Part shown: positions 45,669 to 54,196 of the stretch, piece after piece | Position numbering within the stretch: position 1 is the stretch's first letter | How the letters are laid out: every line of letters starts with the position of its first letter | Assembly: GCA_018655275.1 (NCBI GenBank) | Contig: JABIJZ010000003.1 | Coordinates: forward strand, 1 to 64,000 | From: Candidatus Peregrinibacteria bacterium | GTDB taxonomy: Bacteria > Patescibacteriota > Gracilibacteria > UBA1369 > LOWO2-01-FULL-3 | DNA: 64,000 bases | Direction: 5' to 3' | Made by a program: the position numbers and the translations under genes | The notes under the pieces: generated by a model | What the model was told of the DNA's origin: nothing | Databases searched by the model: none | Seen by the model: the letters and a program-made list of their open reading frames with translations, nothing else

Positions 45669-48182
45669 TTATGTGCTTGTTGTTGGCTTTGCGCCCTTCA
45701 TGGCGGCTTTGACCGTCGCTGGGCAGTATTGGTAGTATACGTCTAGGAATAGTCTTATTCCGTTGCCTCGTTTGTATAAGTTTCGAATTCTTTTTCTTTG
45801 TTCTGGGTGAAGGAATGCGAAAGCTTTTTCTTTAGCTTGTTCGTCGTTGTTTAGGAAGTTGAATACAGTATCTTGGTCTGATACGTCTACTCCTTGTTTT
45901 TTTATGTGTTCGATGAATTTGAGATAGCTTGCTGCGCCCCCTGATCCCTCATGGTATGCGAGGTATACGAGTCTTATTTGGTTTCGGACTGAATATCTGT
46001 TTAGGTCCATGCCTCTGTTTTTATATGAGTTTCTTATGTCTTTTAGGAATTTGATTGATGTGTATACGTTCAGGTATGGATTACATCTTGAGTAGCGTTT
46101 TGCTTCGTATGTGAAGTAAGATTCTGGTTGATTTTCTAATTTTATTTTTGGTCTGTATTTTTCTTCGCTTTTGTTTCTTCTCGGATTTGCTAATTCGGTT
46201 CCTTTGTTTCTTTGGCCTTTTCGTAAATTAGCTACTATAGGGTCTGGGTTGTTGCCTATATGTTTGTCGAAATATTCTTTCCATGTTCCGTTTATCATTT
46301 GACCTAGACCTGTGGCTGATGAATGTGAGCTGCCTACGAATGGGCTGTAATAACTTTCTTTTTGGAATACCGCCCACATTAGATATGGGTTGATGCCTTC
46401 TGTTTTGCAGACTGCTTTTGTGAAATTCCATATGTTTTTTCCTTCGTTTGGTTTGCCTTCTGGGGTTCTTTCGAATTCCCATAACGCTTCTCCTGTCTCT
46501 GGATCTTTTGCTACTTCTTCGTCGTAGTTCCAGAAGGTGTCTTCTTGGGTTGCTTTGTCGAATGTTCTTATTCCTAATTCTCTTTGCCTTTCATTTACGA
46601 ACACTTCTGGCTCTTGTCCCTCTGGTAATGGTTCTATGAAGGATACGTTGATTTTTCGAAGTCTTATGTATTCTTGGTAGGTGAGTCTGTGTGTTTTTCT
46701 TACGTTGTTTTCTTCGTCGAGGTTGTTTTTGTATTTTTCTAAAAATTCATCTTTGTCTTCTTCTTCGATAAGTTCTGTGTCTGTGTAGGTTGATAGGATT
46801 CGGAATTTGTCGTTTGTGAGTGTTGCGACGTATTCGCCGTGTTTGTCTACGAATCCGTATCTGCCTTCGTGTTTGCCTGTTTTTACTTCACCTCGTGTTG
46901 CTTCTATGACGTCTCCGTTTGCTTTTTGTACGAGGATGTCCTTGATGTCTGGGTCCAGGAGGATGTCTCCTAGTCCAACTCCGTATTCGTGTGATCCAGA
47001 GGATTTTCCTTTAAGTTTGTCGATTCTGTTGTAGTTGAGGGTGAACCATTGTTGTTTGTATTCGCCTTCCCCTGTGTAGTCTGTGTATGAGACTAATCTC
47101 TGGACGGTTTCGTTTTGGGCTCGTGTTCTGCGTTCTTCGGTGTTTAGGTTTTTGTCGTCTTGTTCGAAAAGTCTTTCGTATCGGATTTGTTCTATTGATG
47201 AGTTTGCGGTCGTGTTTCTTAATTTTTCTGCTTTGGCCATATATGCGGCCATTTTTGTTGCGTACTCTAATTGGAGTGTGCCTGCTGGGTTCTCGTCTAG
47301 AAGTTCTTGTGCTTCTTTTGGAAGCTTGAAATTTTTTGCGTTTTCCCAAGACTCTGGTGGAGTAAGGGCTGCTATTTGGACTCCGCTAATTATGCTTGCT
47401 GCTGCAAGTTTTGCACCAATTCTATTTGGGTGCACGACGTCTCCTTTGCTTAAGAATGTGCTGGCCCATTGTGTTGGTGACATACGATTTTGCAGCAAGG
47501 ATTTTCTCAAGTCGAAGAATGCGATTTCTTGTTCTTTTGCTAAGGTTTCAAGTGCTTTGTTGAATTGTTTTGCTCTTTTTTCCCATTGTGTTCCTTCGAG
47601 ACTATTTTTGTGTGGGAGAATATTTATAACAATTACTTTTTTGAAGCCTCTTTCTTTTGCTTCTTTTGCGATTGCTAAGAGCTTCTCGGCTGTTTCTTGT
47701 GCTGTTTTTGGACCGTTGATTAAAGGGAGGTTGTTTGTACCTCCTTCTATTACTAAAAATGGATGTTTTCTAGGGTCTACTTTGTCCAATTGGTCTCTGA
47801 TGGATGTGACTTCTTTTCCGCTGTCTCTTGTCCAAGTTTTATTGATCATTGCGCTTGCTACTGGGAAAACTTGGTGTTCTTTTGAAAAACCTTTCACTGC
47901 GTTTGAGTATCTCACTCCTATTGAATCACCGATGATTGCTGTTTTTTTTGCAATTTCGGCTGGGGTCATTTTTTCGATGTCTCTTTGTTCTTTTTCTAGT
48001 AATTCTTCTCGGTTTTGTTCTTGAAGAGCTTCGAGTTCTTTGAGTTCGAGCTCTGTGTTTGTTGTTGTTAGAAGCCTCTTTCTTTTGACAAATTCGGAAG
48101 TTCTAGGAGTTGTTTGTTTTACCCCTTTCTTTAGGTTGTCCAGATTTGGATCTGGTTGTTTTTGGTCGCCTTGTCTAGTCAT
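45669..48182 (-). CDS. SGNH hydrolase fused to lytic transglycosylase
   Basis: The 837-aa two-enzyme protein carries both catalytic sites. Residues ~78-270 are an SGNH/GDSL esterase: the IIGDSIG nucleophile Ser87, GGTNN (148-151) with the Asn, and the DVVH dyad Asp248/His251. The middle (270-560) is charged and unassigned. Residues ~590-700 are an SLT/goose-lysozyme-like domain with INPYLMWAVFQKESYYSPF (catalytic Glu near 607) and SSATGLGQMINGTW, and the C-terminus has YLAYHEGSGG. The esterase could remove O-acetyl or other groups from peptidoglycan before cleavage. No signal peptide is evident, so export or timing is unclear. Confidence 0.88.
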   Translation of the reverse strand: MTRQGDQKQPDPNLDNLKKGVKQTTPRTSEFVKRKRLLTTTNTELELKELEALQEQNREELLEKEQRDIEKMTPAEIAKKTAIIGDSIGVRYSNAVKGFSKEHQVFPVASAMINKTWTRDSGKEVTSIRDQLDKVDPRKHPFLVIEGGTNNLPLINGPKTAQETAEKLLAIAKEAKERGFKKVIVINILPHKNSLEGTQWEKRAKQFNKALETLAKEQEIAFFDLRKSLLQNRMSPTQWASTFLSKGDVVHPNRIGAKLAAASIISGVQIAALTPPESWENAKNFKLPKEAQELLDENPAGTLQLEYATKMAAYMAKAEKLRNTTANSSIEQIRYERLFEQDDKNLNTEERRTRAQNETVQRLVSYTDYTGEGEYKQQWFTLNYNRIDKLKGKSSGSHEYGVGLGDILLDPDIKDILVQKANGDVIEATRGEVKTGKHEGRYGFVDKHGEYVATLTNDKFRILSTYTDTELIEEEDKDEFLEKYKNNLDEENNVRKTHRLTYQEYIRLRKINVSFIEPLPEGQEPEVFVNERQRELGIRTFDKATQEDTFWNYDEEVAKDPETGEALWEFERTPEGKPNEGKNIWNFTKAVCKTEGINPYLMWAVFQKESYYSPFVGSSHSSATGLGQMINGTWKEYFDKHIGNNPDPIVANLRKGQRNKGTELANPRRNKSEEKYRPKIKLENQPESYFTYEAKRYSRCNPYLNVYTSIKFLKDIRNSYKNRGMDLNRYSVRNQIRLVYLAYHEGSGGAASYLKFIEHIKKQGVDVSDQDTVFNFLNNDEQAKEKAFAFLHPEQRKRIRNLYKRGNGIRLFLDVYYQYCPATVKAAMKGAKPTTST

Positions 48183-48243
48183 TTTTATTCAATTATATCC
48201 GTTAATTATATCAAAAAATGGGGTTTTTATCAATGCCTTAACA

Positions 48244-48283
48244 GGTGGGGGAGGTTGGGTGGATGGTGGGGGGTTGTTGGGTG
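48244..48283 (+). repeat. G-rich tract with G-quadruplex potential
   Basis: In an otherwise A/T-rich stretch the plus strand holds four runs of at least three G (5, 3, 6 and 3) with loops of 5, 8 and 5 nt. It lies about 60-100 bp upstream of the SGNH-lytic transglycosylase start, on its template strand. Confidence 0.4.
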
Positions 48284-48333
48284 GTTGAGATTTGACAGAA
48301 TTTTTAGTAAAAAACAACTTTTGACCTGGGAAG

Positions 48334-48349
48334 GGCTTCATATGAAGCC
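48334..48349. repeat. 16-bp perfect palindrome upstream of tRNA-Leu
   Basis: GGCTTCATATGAAGCC is a perfect palindrome, extended by another A-T pair after a mismatch. It lies between the G-rich tract and the tRNA-Leu promoter region. It could be a regulator binding site. It has no T-tract on either side. Confidence 0.4.
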
Positions 48350-48439
48350 TTGCTAACCTGCAAAATTACACCACATTTCTGAAACATTTCTGAAAATCTT
48401 GTTTTTTTTATTCCCTTTGTATAGACTCTTTTTGTGCGC

Positions 48440-48526
48440 GCCCAGGTGGTGGAATTGGTATACACGCAAGACTTAAAATCTTGTCTCAGCAATGGGATGC
48501 GGGTTCGATTCCCGCCCTGGGCACCA
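48440..48526 (+). tRNA. tRNA-Leu (anticodon TAA), CCA encoded
   Basis: The 87-nt class II tRNA has acceptor GCCCAGG/CCTGGGC, D arm starting GTGG, anticodon stem CAAGA/TCTTG with loop CTTAAAA (anticodon TAA), a long variable arm, T arm GCGGG-TTCGATT-CCCGC, discriminator A and encoded CCA. Confidence 0.96.
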
Positions 48527-48538
48527 CAATTTATTCAT

Positions 48539-48589
48539 AGAAGTGACGTGTTTAGCTTTCTTTCATATCACTTCTAAAAAGGGGGACAC
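48539..48589 (+). promoter_or_regulatory. Structured leader of the queuosine-precursor transporter
   Basis: AGAAGTGA (48539-48546) and TCACTTCT (48568-48575) form an 8-bp stem around a 21-nt loop, followed by AAAAAGGGGG. A GTGT in the loop (48548-48551) can pair with ACAC in the tail (48586-48589), giving an H-type pseudoknot. A preQ1-class riboswitch would suit the gene, but the published consensus is not clearly met. Confidence 0.3.
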
Positions 48590-48613
48590 TCATTATTTTT
48601 TAACCCACTAAAA

Positions 48614-49408
48614 ATGAGTACAGAAAGGAAGCGCCAACTGCTTTTAGGGCTGTTTGTTATGGCCTTAATTCTAGCTAATACGCTTGGCGCAAAAATCACG
48701 GATTTTGATCTTCCGTCGTGGCTAGCGATGCCATTCAACATCGTTTTCTTCCCTATAATCTGGTTGTTCAACCTGATTTTGGGATGGACTGGGAATGATC
48801 CTTTGGTTTATCAGTTCTTCAATACAATCCACGTTTCTGTGGGGATATTGACGGTGCCTATCATGTTTTTGATTACTGATATTGTGGAGGAGGTTTGGGG
48901 GCGGAAAGTTACAAAAGATTTCGTGAGAATTGGTATTATTTCGATGCTTGTGATGATCTTGATCACTTATATTTCAGTTAATCTTCCTACAGGAAGGTTT
49001 GCTGGAGTTGCGCCTGATCAGCTTGAGGCGATGGATACTGCGTACAATGCGTTTTTCTCTACAAGTATTAGGATAGCTTTTGCGAGTGTTTTGGCGTTTT
49101 ATTTGGCTCAAATGCACGATATTTGGGCGTTCAATTTTTGGAAAAAGAAGACTGGTGGGAAGTTTTTGTGGCTACGAAATAATCTATCTACGATGGTGAG
49201 CCAGATAGTTGATTCGACTGTGTTTATGTTTGTGGCTTTCTATCATCCGGCGAATTTCCCGGCGCCTTTGGTGCTTAAGTTGATACTGCCTTATTACATA
49301 TTCAAGATACTATTTTCTTTGCTGGATACACCGTTTGCTTATCTTGGTGTTTGGTGGGCAAGGAAACCTGGAAAAGGTCCTGAAAAAGACTTGGCGAAGG
49401 CTGAGTAA
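48614..49408 (+). CDS. yhhQ: Queuosine precursor transporter, YhhQ/VUT family
   Basis: 264-aa integral membrane protein with about six helices. Family-typical segments are LILANTLGAKI in helix 1, VGILTVPIMFLITDIVEEVWGRK, and LWLRNNLSTMVSQIVDSTVFMFVAFY. The family imports queuosine precursors (queuine/preQ1-type bases), which fits the presence of tgt at 4852-5979. It lies after tRNA-Leu and a structured leader and converges with a flavoprotein reductase. Confidence 0.9.
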   Translation: MSTERKRQLLLGLFVMALILANTLGAKITDFDLPSWLAMPFNIVFFPIIWLFNLILGWTGNDPLVYQFFNTIHVSVGILTVPIMFLITDIVEEVWGRKVTKDFVRIGIISMLVMILITYISVNLPTGRFAGVAPDQLEAMDTAYNAFFSTSIRIAFASVLAFYLAQMHDIWAFNFWKKKTGGKFLWLRNNLSTMVSQIVDSTVFMFVAFYHPANFPAPLVLKLILPYYIFKILFSLLDTPFAYLGVWWARKPGKGPEKDLAKAE

Positions 49409-49430
49409 GGGAAATATTTTTCCGGGAATT

Positions 49431-50144
49431 TTATCCAAATTTTTCGAAATGAATGGCCTCCTCCGGGAGGCCTTTCTCTTTTAGGATTTGGGTTGTTTCT
49501 TCGATCATTGGTTTGAGGCCACATATGTATGTCTCTGTGGTTGCTGGATCGATTTGGAGGGTTTTGAGTAAGTCCGTGACGCGGCCTGTTTTGCCGCCTT
49601 GCTGTGCCCATGAAGGGTCTTCTGGTTGGCTGAGTGTGATGTCGTATGTGAAGTTTGGATAGTCTTGGGTGAGTTGGTCGAAGATTTCTTTGTAGAAAAT
49701 GTCTTTTATGTGCCTGACTCCAAAAATTAAATGCATTTTTTGTTGGCTTTGTTTGTTTAGGAGTTGGTCTTCGATCATTGCTTTGATTGGGGCGAATCCT
49801 GTGCCTGTTGCGATGAATAGGGGAGCCTTGTTTGGATTGGGTGTGAATGTGAAAGCGCCGGCAGGGTCTATGTGTTCTATCTCTTTACCGTCTGTAATAG
49901 AGTTGAGCCAGTTGCTTGCTTTGCCTTGGTCGATGACTTTTACACATAGTTCGAAATGGTCGAGGCCTGGTCTGCTTGCTATTGAGTATGCGCGCATTAG
50001 TGGTTTGTTGTCTTCGGTTTCGATTTTCAAAGTGATGAATTGTCCTGCCTTGAAATCGAGTTTTTCTTGTGCAGAGAATTCGAGCTGGATGGTGTTTTCT
50101 GTTAGTTGTATGCGTTTTGTGAGAGTTGCTTTTTTGAAATCCAT
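49431..50144 (-). CDS. Ferredoxin-NADP reductase-like flavoprotein
   Basis: 237-aa FNR-family oxidoreductase. The N-terminal FAD barrel has the RAYSIAS motif (RxYS), and the NAD(P) domain has LFIATGTGFAPIKAM (GTGxxP) and FGVRHIKDIFY. The C-terminal ETYICGLKPMIEETTQIL resembles the CG-P motif, and the protein ends FEKFG. There is no fused 2Fe-2S domain. The electron partner is unknown. The final aromatic/Gly residues are consistent with FNR-type FAD stacking. Confidence 0.88.
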   Translation of the reverse strand: MDFKKATLTKRIQLTENTIQLEFSAQEKLDFKAGQFITLKIETEDNKPLMRAYSIASRPGLDHFELCVKVIDQGKASNWLNSITDGKEIEHIDPAGAFTFTPNPNKAPLFIATGTGFAPIKAMIEDQLLNKQSQQKMHLIFGVRHIKDIFYKEIFDQLTQDYPNFTYDITLSQPEDPSWAQQGGKTGRVTDLLKTLQIDPATTETYICGLKPMIEETTQILKEKGLPEEAIHFEKFG

Positions 50145-50200
50145 GGGTTTGTTTTTATATGTTTATTCAATTGTATTTGAATTTTGAGAAATTGAAAGGT

Positions 50201-50228
50201 TTGACAGAGTCAAGATGTGGAATATACT
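50201..50228 (+). promoter_or_regulatory. Promoter of the 286-aa hypothetical gene
   Basis: TTGACA (50201-50206), a 16-nt spacer and TATACT (50223-50228), 27 nt before the ATG at 50256. Confidence 0.65.
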
Positions 50229-50255
50229 TTTTTACAAAATATCTAATTTGGATTT

Positions 50256-51116
50256 ATGGGAGATTTTTTGCCGGCAAATCCTTTGACTCTTGAAATTGCT
50301 TGCCATCCTGCTATGTCGGATTGCAATGGTTCTTCTAGAATGACTGATCCTGAGCATGCCAGGAGAGTTTTTAAGGAATCTGGAGATTGGGTTGGGTCGG
50401 TTGGTAATTTTGATGTTACTGGAAAGAGGGGGCCCTATTCTTTGCGTGATTTTATGGTGATGTACATGGGGAATGGTGGGGGAGATGTTTCTAGTTTGAT
50501 TGATTTGCCTCAAGATGATTTCGAAAAATTGTTTAGCATGTTGGAGTATTTTAGAAATATGTTGAATCGAATGTTTGTTGATTCGGATTTTGTTTTGGGT
50601 TTGAATAGTGGGCCAAGCCAGAGCATTAAAAGGCTTCATATTCATTGTACTGACAGGAGTTTTTTTACTTCTCTTAATGGCGATGGGGCTGGTTTAATGG
50701 AGCGTTTGAATATTAATGCTTCTTCTGTAAATGCTACAAAAGTTTTGAGAGAAACTTTGGCCGATGTACTTCCTGATCTTGATTTTGTAGATATGGAATA
50801 TCCGCTGGGTGTTCGTTTGAAACATTCTATTTTTAATAATGTGGGGCTTATTAAAAAAATTGTTGGTATGGTTGAAGAATATAAGAAACTGTTGAATTTG
50901 AAGTTTGCTGGTGGAGAGGAGCTTTTTGGTTATGGAATGACTATAGATGGAGATGATGTTTTGTCTTTGGGGATGGTTGAGGGACGTGTTGGTTTGAATG
51001 AAATGAGTGGTATTACTGTTGATAGAAGGCCTGGTGAGTTTGATGAAGATTATTTGGCTCATAGACGTGGATTGCTTGCTGTTCTTGGTTCTATGCTGAG
51101 CGCTGTTAGGATATAA
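50256..51116 (+). CDS. Hypothetical protein, possible HIT/GalT-like fold
   Basis: The 286-aa soluble protein has no confident family. One segment (about residues 108-130) reads LGLNSGPSQSIKRLHIHC and recalls the beta strand and H-x-H-x-H motif of HIT/GalT-type nucleotidyl hydrolases, with the first His replaced by Arg. The rest includes a helix-rich middle (NNVGLIKKIVGMVEEYKKLL). A nucleotide hydrolase/transferase role is only a hypothesis. It has a strong own promoter and ends at a bidirectional terminator. Confidence 0.7.
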   Translation: MGDFLPANPLTLEIACHPAMSDCNGSSRMTDPEHARRVFKESGDWVGSVGNFDVTGKRGPYSLRDFMVMYMGNGGGDVSSLIDLPQDDFEKLFSMLEYFRNMLNRMFVDSDFVLGLNSGPSQSIKRLHIHCTDRSFFTSLNGDGAGLMERLNINASSVNATKVLRETLADVLPDLDFVDMEYPLGVRLKHSIFNNVGLIKKIVGMVEEYKKLLNLKFAGGEELFGYGMTIDGDDVLSLGMVEGRVGLNEMSGITVDRRPGEFDEDYLAHRRGLLAVLGSMLSAVRI

Positions 51117-51162
51117 AAAAACCGACCCTTTGCTTTCGCGTGGAGTCGGCTTGTCTTTTTTC
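51115..51162. terminator. Bidirectional intrinsic terminator
   Basis: CCGAC (51122-51126) pairs with GTCGG (51145-51149), with an extra CC/GG pair inside. A run of seven A precedes it and a T-run (51155-51160) follows, so it can serve both the plus-strand 286-aa gene and the minus-strand membrane protein that converges on it. Confidence 0.65.
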
Positions 51163-51174
51163 TAAAATTACAAA

Positions 51175-51573
51175 TTATCCTAGGAATGGATAATAAGCGT
51201 AGTAACACATTGCAAGTCCAAGCAATAAATCGATTGCTCCGCCTACGTAGAGTATCCATGTTTTTTGGACTAGTTTAAGAGCCCATTTGATGGCAGATCC
51301 TGGTAGTAGGAAATAAAGAACTCCTTTTAGGAGCATTGCCCAACCAATGATTGTAACGATTAGACTTGGTGTCAATTCCCAAACATTATGCGCATTTACT
51401 ACGATCACTCCGAGTAGGAGTACTAGCATTTTTAGGCCAATGAGAGAGTAGTGGTCCTTGAGCCACATTTTAGCCAATTTCTTCCATGCTCCTGCGTGGA
51501 GTAGGATAGAAAGCCCCAAGACCAATATAATTGGTCCTAGAATTGTTGATAGCATTAGAGCTACAGGATTCAT
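51175..51573 (-). CDS. Small integral membrane protein, four helices
   Basis: The 132-aa protein has four hydrophobic helices (about residues 5-26, 45-62, 68-90 and 104-125), short loops and a Lys-rich loop after helix 1. No catalytic motif was seen and no family recognised. It could be a small DoxX-like or DUF-type membrane protein. The 98 bp upstream (51574-51671) hold no clear promoter. Confidence 0.7.
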   Translation of the reverse strand: MNPVALMLSTILGPIILVLGLSILLHAGAWKKLAKMWLKDHYSLIGLKMLVLLLGVIVVNAHNVWELTPSLIVTIIGWAMLLKGVLYFLLPGSAIKWALKLVQKTWILYVGGAIDLLLGLAMCYYAYYPFLG

Positions 51574-51671
51574 AGACTTTGGATTACGAAATAATATTAA
51601 TCACATTCTATTAGATTTGGAGGGATTTCCTTAGGATTTGGATTTGCGTGGTTTGGAGTTTGTTGTGTGTC

Positions 51672-53117
51672 TTAGACTTCTGCCATGTAAAGCTCTTCCT
51701 GCCCCTCTTTGTTTTCGAGTAAGATGAAGTAGTTGTCCTTGATGTGGAAGGATCTTTTGTATGTTGGGAAAGGGCCGTACTCTGTGTTGTCTATTATGTG
51801 ATAAAAGTTGTCGTCGTTTTCTTTTTCTCCTTGAAGTACTAATTTGTTATTAATGTTTGTGTAAATTAATGATTGGAATTCATTTTTGTATTTTTCGGAC
51901 ATATTTACTCCATCAATGTAAAATTCTTTTCTTGATGGACCCATGCTGTATTTATCTTCGTAGAAGTGTTTTTCTGTGATGATTTTCCCGTCTATTGTTG
52001 AAGGTGGGGTGTAAATACTTTCAGCGATTATTTTGTCGTCACTTGCTCTGTGTAGTTTGTATGGTTGTGACGAAGATTCTTTTGTTGTGAAAAAGAGATC
52101 GTCGCCGTCTTTTTTGATGTTATCAATCTTTTTGTAAGGACCGAGTATTTTGCCGTCAACAAATAGATGTTGTGTTGAGGTTTCATTTTCTGTGCTAGTG
52201 AATTTGTAGATCACGTGTTCGTCAAAATCAACTGGTCGCTCTATTCTGTCGTATGGTCCAATGTTTTGGTCGTGGTATTGCAGATACACCTCATTGTTTG
52301 AGTTTTTTGTTGCAAATATAAGTGCGGATTTGTCTTTGCTAAGGTGGTAAATGTCCTCAATGGAATCAAAAGGACCGAAGGTCTTTTCGCCAATTACGAT
52401 GAATACTTTGTTGTCTTTCTTGCCATAGTAGGACAATTCATCATTGTATTTGATGATGCTTATGATTTCATTGAGATTGGTTTTTATTGGCGATTCGTCT
52501 TCTAAGTTCACAATAAAGGTTTCGCTATTTTTTTCTGCTGTGTAATAAAGTTTTCCGTCGATTTTATCTAGATTATCGACGGAGTCATATTCTTTGCCGA
52601 TTTCTTTGAAATCGTGGAATAATCTCGTATAGATTGTGCCTACAGGGCCGTCCCAATCTGTATATTTATCAACTTTGAATGTGAATTTTCCGGCTACTTC
52701 TTTTAGATAGCTAATTTGTGCAAAATTTGAGGTCAGTTTTGTCTGAGTCTTGTCTGTGATGATGTAGCTTTTCCCATCTTTTTTTGCGAAGAATGCAATT
52801 CCATCTTTGAATTTAGTTAGGTCGCTTACGTTGGTGTATGGTCCGAATTCTTTGTTGTCGTATACTATGTAATACTCTTCATCGTATGGGTCTGTTGAAA
52901 TAACGTTGTCACCTCTTATAACGATTTTGCCATTGATCTCTTCTTCTATTGTGATTTCGTCGTAGTTGTTCCCAATTTTTTCAAAGAAAATTTTGTCTTT
53001 TGATGTGATTGTTATTTCGGGTACGATTGAAAATTGAGATGGTTCTTCTGTATTTTGGCAGCCGAAAAGCAGCACCGAAGCTAGGATTATGCTTGGCAAT
53101 AATATTGTTTTTCGCAT
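51672..53117 (-). CDS. Lipoprotein with WG-like beta-propeller repeats
   Basis: The 481-aa protein has a lipoprotein signal (MRKTILLPSIILASVLLFGC; lipobox LFGC, Cys20). The mature part consists of about eight repeats of 45-55 residues, each with a GPY/GPF-x-x-I/V turn followed by 'dgkl.f.a.k....yi' strands (KEFGPYTNVSDL, EKTFGPFDSIEDI, QNIGPYDRIERP, KILGPYKKIDNI, TEYGPFPTYKRS). This looks like a beta-propeller of the WG type. The function is unknown. Its upstream region is the first copy of the 87-bp direct repeat (53146-53232). Confidence 0.8.
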   Translation of the reverse strand: MRKTILLPSIILASVLLFGCQNTEEPSQFSIVPEITITSKDKIFFEKIGNNYDEITIEEEINGKIVIRGDNVISTDPYDEEYYIVYDNKEFGPYTNVSDLTKFKDGIAFFAKKDGKSYIITDKTQTKLTSNFAQISYLKEVAGKFTFKVDKYTDWDGPVGTIYTRLFHDFKEIGKEYDSVDNLDKIDGKLYYTAEKNSETFIVNLEDESPIKTNLNEIISIIKYNDELSYYGKKDNKVFIVIGEKTFGPFDSIEDIYHLSKDKSALIFATKNSNNEVYLQYHDQNIGPYDRIERPVDFDEHVIYKFTSTENETSTQHLFVDGKILGPYKKIDNIKKDGDDLFFTTKESSSQPYKLHRASDDKIIAESIYTPPSTIDGKIITEKHFYEDKYSMGPSRKEFYIDGVNMSEKYKNEFQSLIYTNINNKLVLQGEKENDDNFYHIIDNTEYGPFPTYKRSFHIKDNYFILLENKEGQEELYMAEV

Positions 53118-53145
53118 TTTTTAATTGGTTAGATTTTCCAATTAT

Positions 53146-53232
53146 TTGGAGGCGCAAAGGATTTAACTTATTTTATGTTCTTATTCTGGTTTTTGCGTAG
53201 GGATAAGGGGTATTCGTTTGTTCAGAGTTATT
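53146..53232 (+). repeat. 87-bp direct repeat, copy 1
   Basis: Matches 54197-54283 over its whole length without gaps, with about 8 differences in 87 positions. It lies upstream of the WG-repeat lipoprotein and probably includes its promoter. The two copies flank the 53251-54042 gene. Confidence 0.85.
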
Positions 53233-53250
53233 GTAAATATGCGTATGATA

Positions 53251-54042
53251 CTAAATTTCCCAGTCAGAAAATGTTCCCCCAGGTAACATAGCGTCGTCAA
53301 GATGGGTTTTATGAACAGCATATAGGGTATTGTGTACTCTTAAAACAACAGCCATTGCCTCAGCAAAAGTGTAATAATCGGGAATTCTTTCACCTGTAAT
53401 ATCCGCAACTTCTATAAACTCATCTGTATAAGAATAGAATCCATCAAGTAATTGTGGTTTGACGTCTTCTTTGTCTTCAGCTAAAACAATTTTTCTATCA
53501 GCCTCTTGAGACATAGCAACCATTCTTTTCCCTTCCGCTTCATCGCCTAAAAATCTTTTAATCCACTGTCCTTCTGTGTCCATTGTAATATGAGTGTTTG
53601 GGGGAGATTGTCTGGTTTCTATAAGCTTGTCTGTAAAAGTGTATCCTTCTTCTGCAATAGCAATCCTATCAGAAAGAACATCAGGACCTGAGTCTATATC
53701 AACCTGACATTCACCTACAAGTAGTCCAGGATTTGATTTAATCCCTAGGCTTACAGTCAGTTTTTTCCCTAATGCATCGAGAACTCTTCCTTTAATTGTT
53801 TTTCCGGCCCAAACTGGATTTTTCCCCAATGTACTATTCAGAATATTTGCTACTAATTGTCTGATTCTTGAAGCAATAAATACAGATTCAAATTGACTAA
53901 TATGGCCAACAGCATAACCTTCAATATCTTTAGAACCAGGTCCCTTTTGAAAAGGAAGCATTCTTGCGGGAACTATATGTGGGTTTTCAACAATAGTAAG
54001 CAATTTGGGGTCGACTGTTTTTCCTTCAATTTTGTTAGGCAT
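53251..54042 (-). CDS. Hypothetical protein flanked by direct repeats
   Basis: The 263-aa soluble protein is not recognised. It has mixed alpha/beta composition (FESVFIASRIRQLVANILNSTLG, LTVSLGIKSNPGLLVGECQVDIDSG) and an acidic C-terminal half ending HLDDAMLPGGTFSDWEI. Codon usage is less G/T-biased than the core genes. The gene with its surroundings sits exactly between two 87-bp direct repeats, so it was probably inserted together with one repeat. It marks the start of the accessory region. Confidence 0.7.
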   Translation of the reverse strand: MPNKIEGKTVDPKLLTIVENPHIVPARMLPFQKGPGSKDIEGYAVGHISQFESVFIASRIRQLVANILNSTLGKNPVWAGKTIKGRVLDALGKKLTVSLGIKSNPGLLVGECQVDIDSGPDVLSDRIAIAEEGYTFTDKLIETRQSPPNTHITMDTEGQWIKRFLGDEAEGKRMVAMSQEADRKIVLAEDKEDVKPQLLDGFYSYTDEFIEVADITGERIPDYYTFAEAMAVVLRVHNTLYAVHKTHLDDAMLPGGTFSDWEI

Positions 54043-54108
54043 TGGTTGATAATTATTTTAAGGTGCTAAAATATAGGAAGCGCATATTGAAGTCAAGAAC
54101 GAAGCTTT

Positions 54109-54129
54109 AAATAAGTTAAAACCTTTGCG
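54109..54129 (-). repeat. Inverted partial copy of the 87-bp repeat end
   Basis: These 21 nt match the reverse complement of 54204-54224 (and of 53153-53173) at 20 of 21 positions. With copy 2 they form an inverted repeat around a 74-nt loop, a layout seen at recombination or transposition ends. Confidence 0.6.
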
Positions 54130-54196
54130 GTAAATTTACGGAAAAGTCCATTTTGTCTTTTATTTAAGCTGAAAAAGCCGCTTCGTAGGAAGTGTA

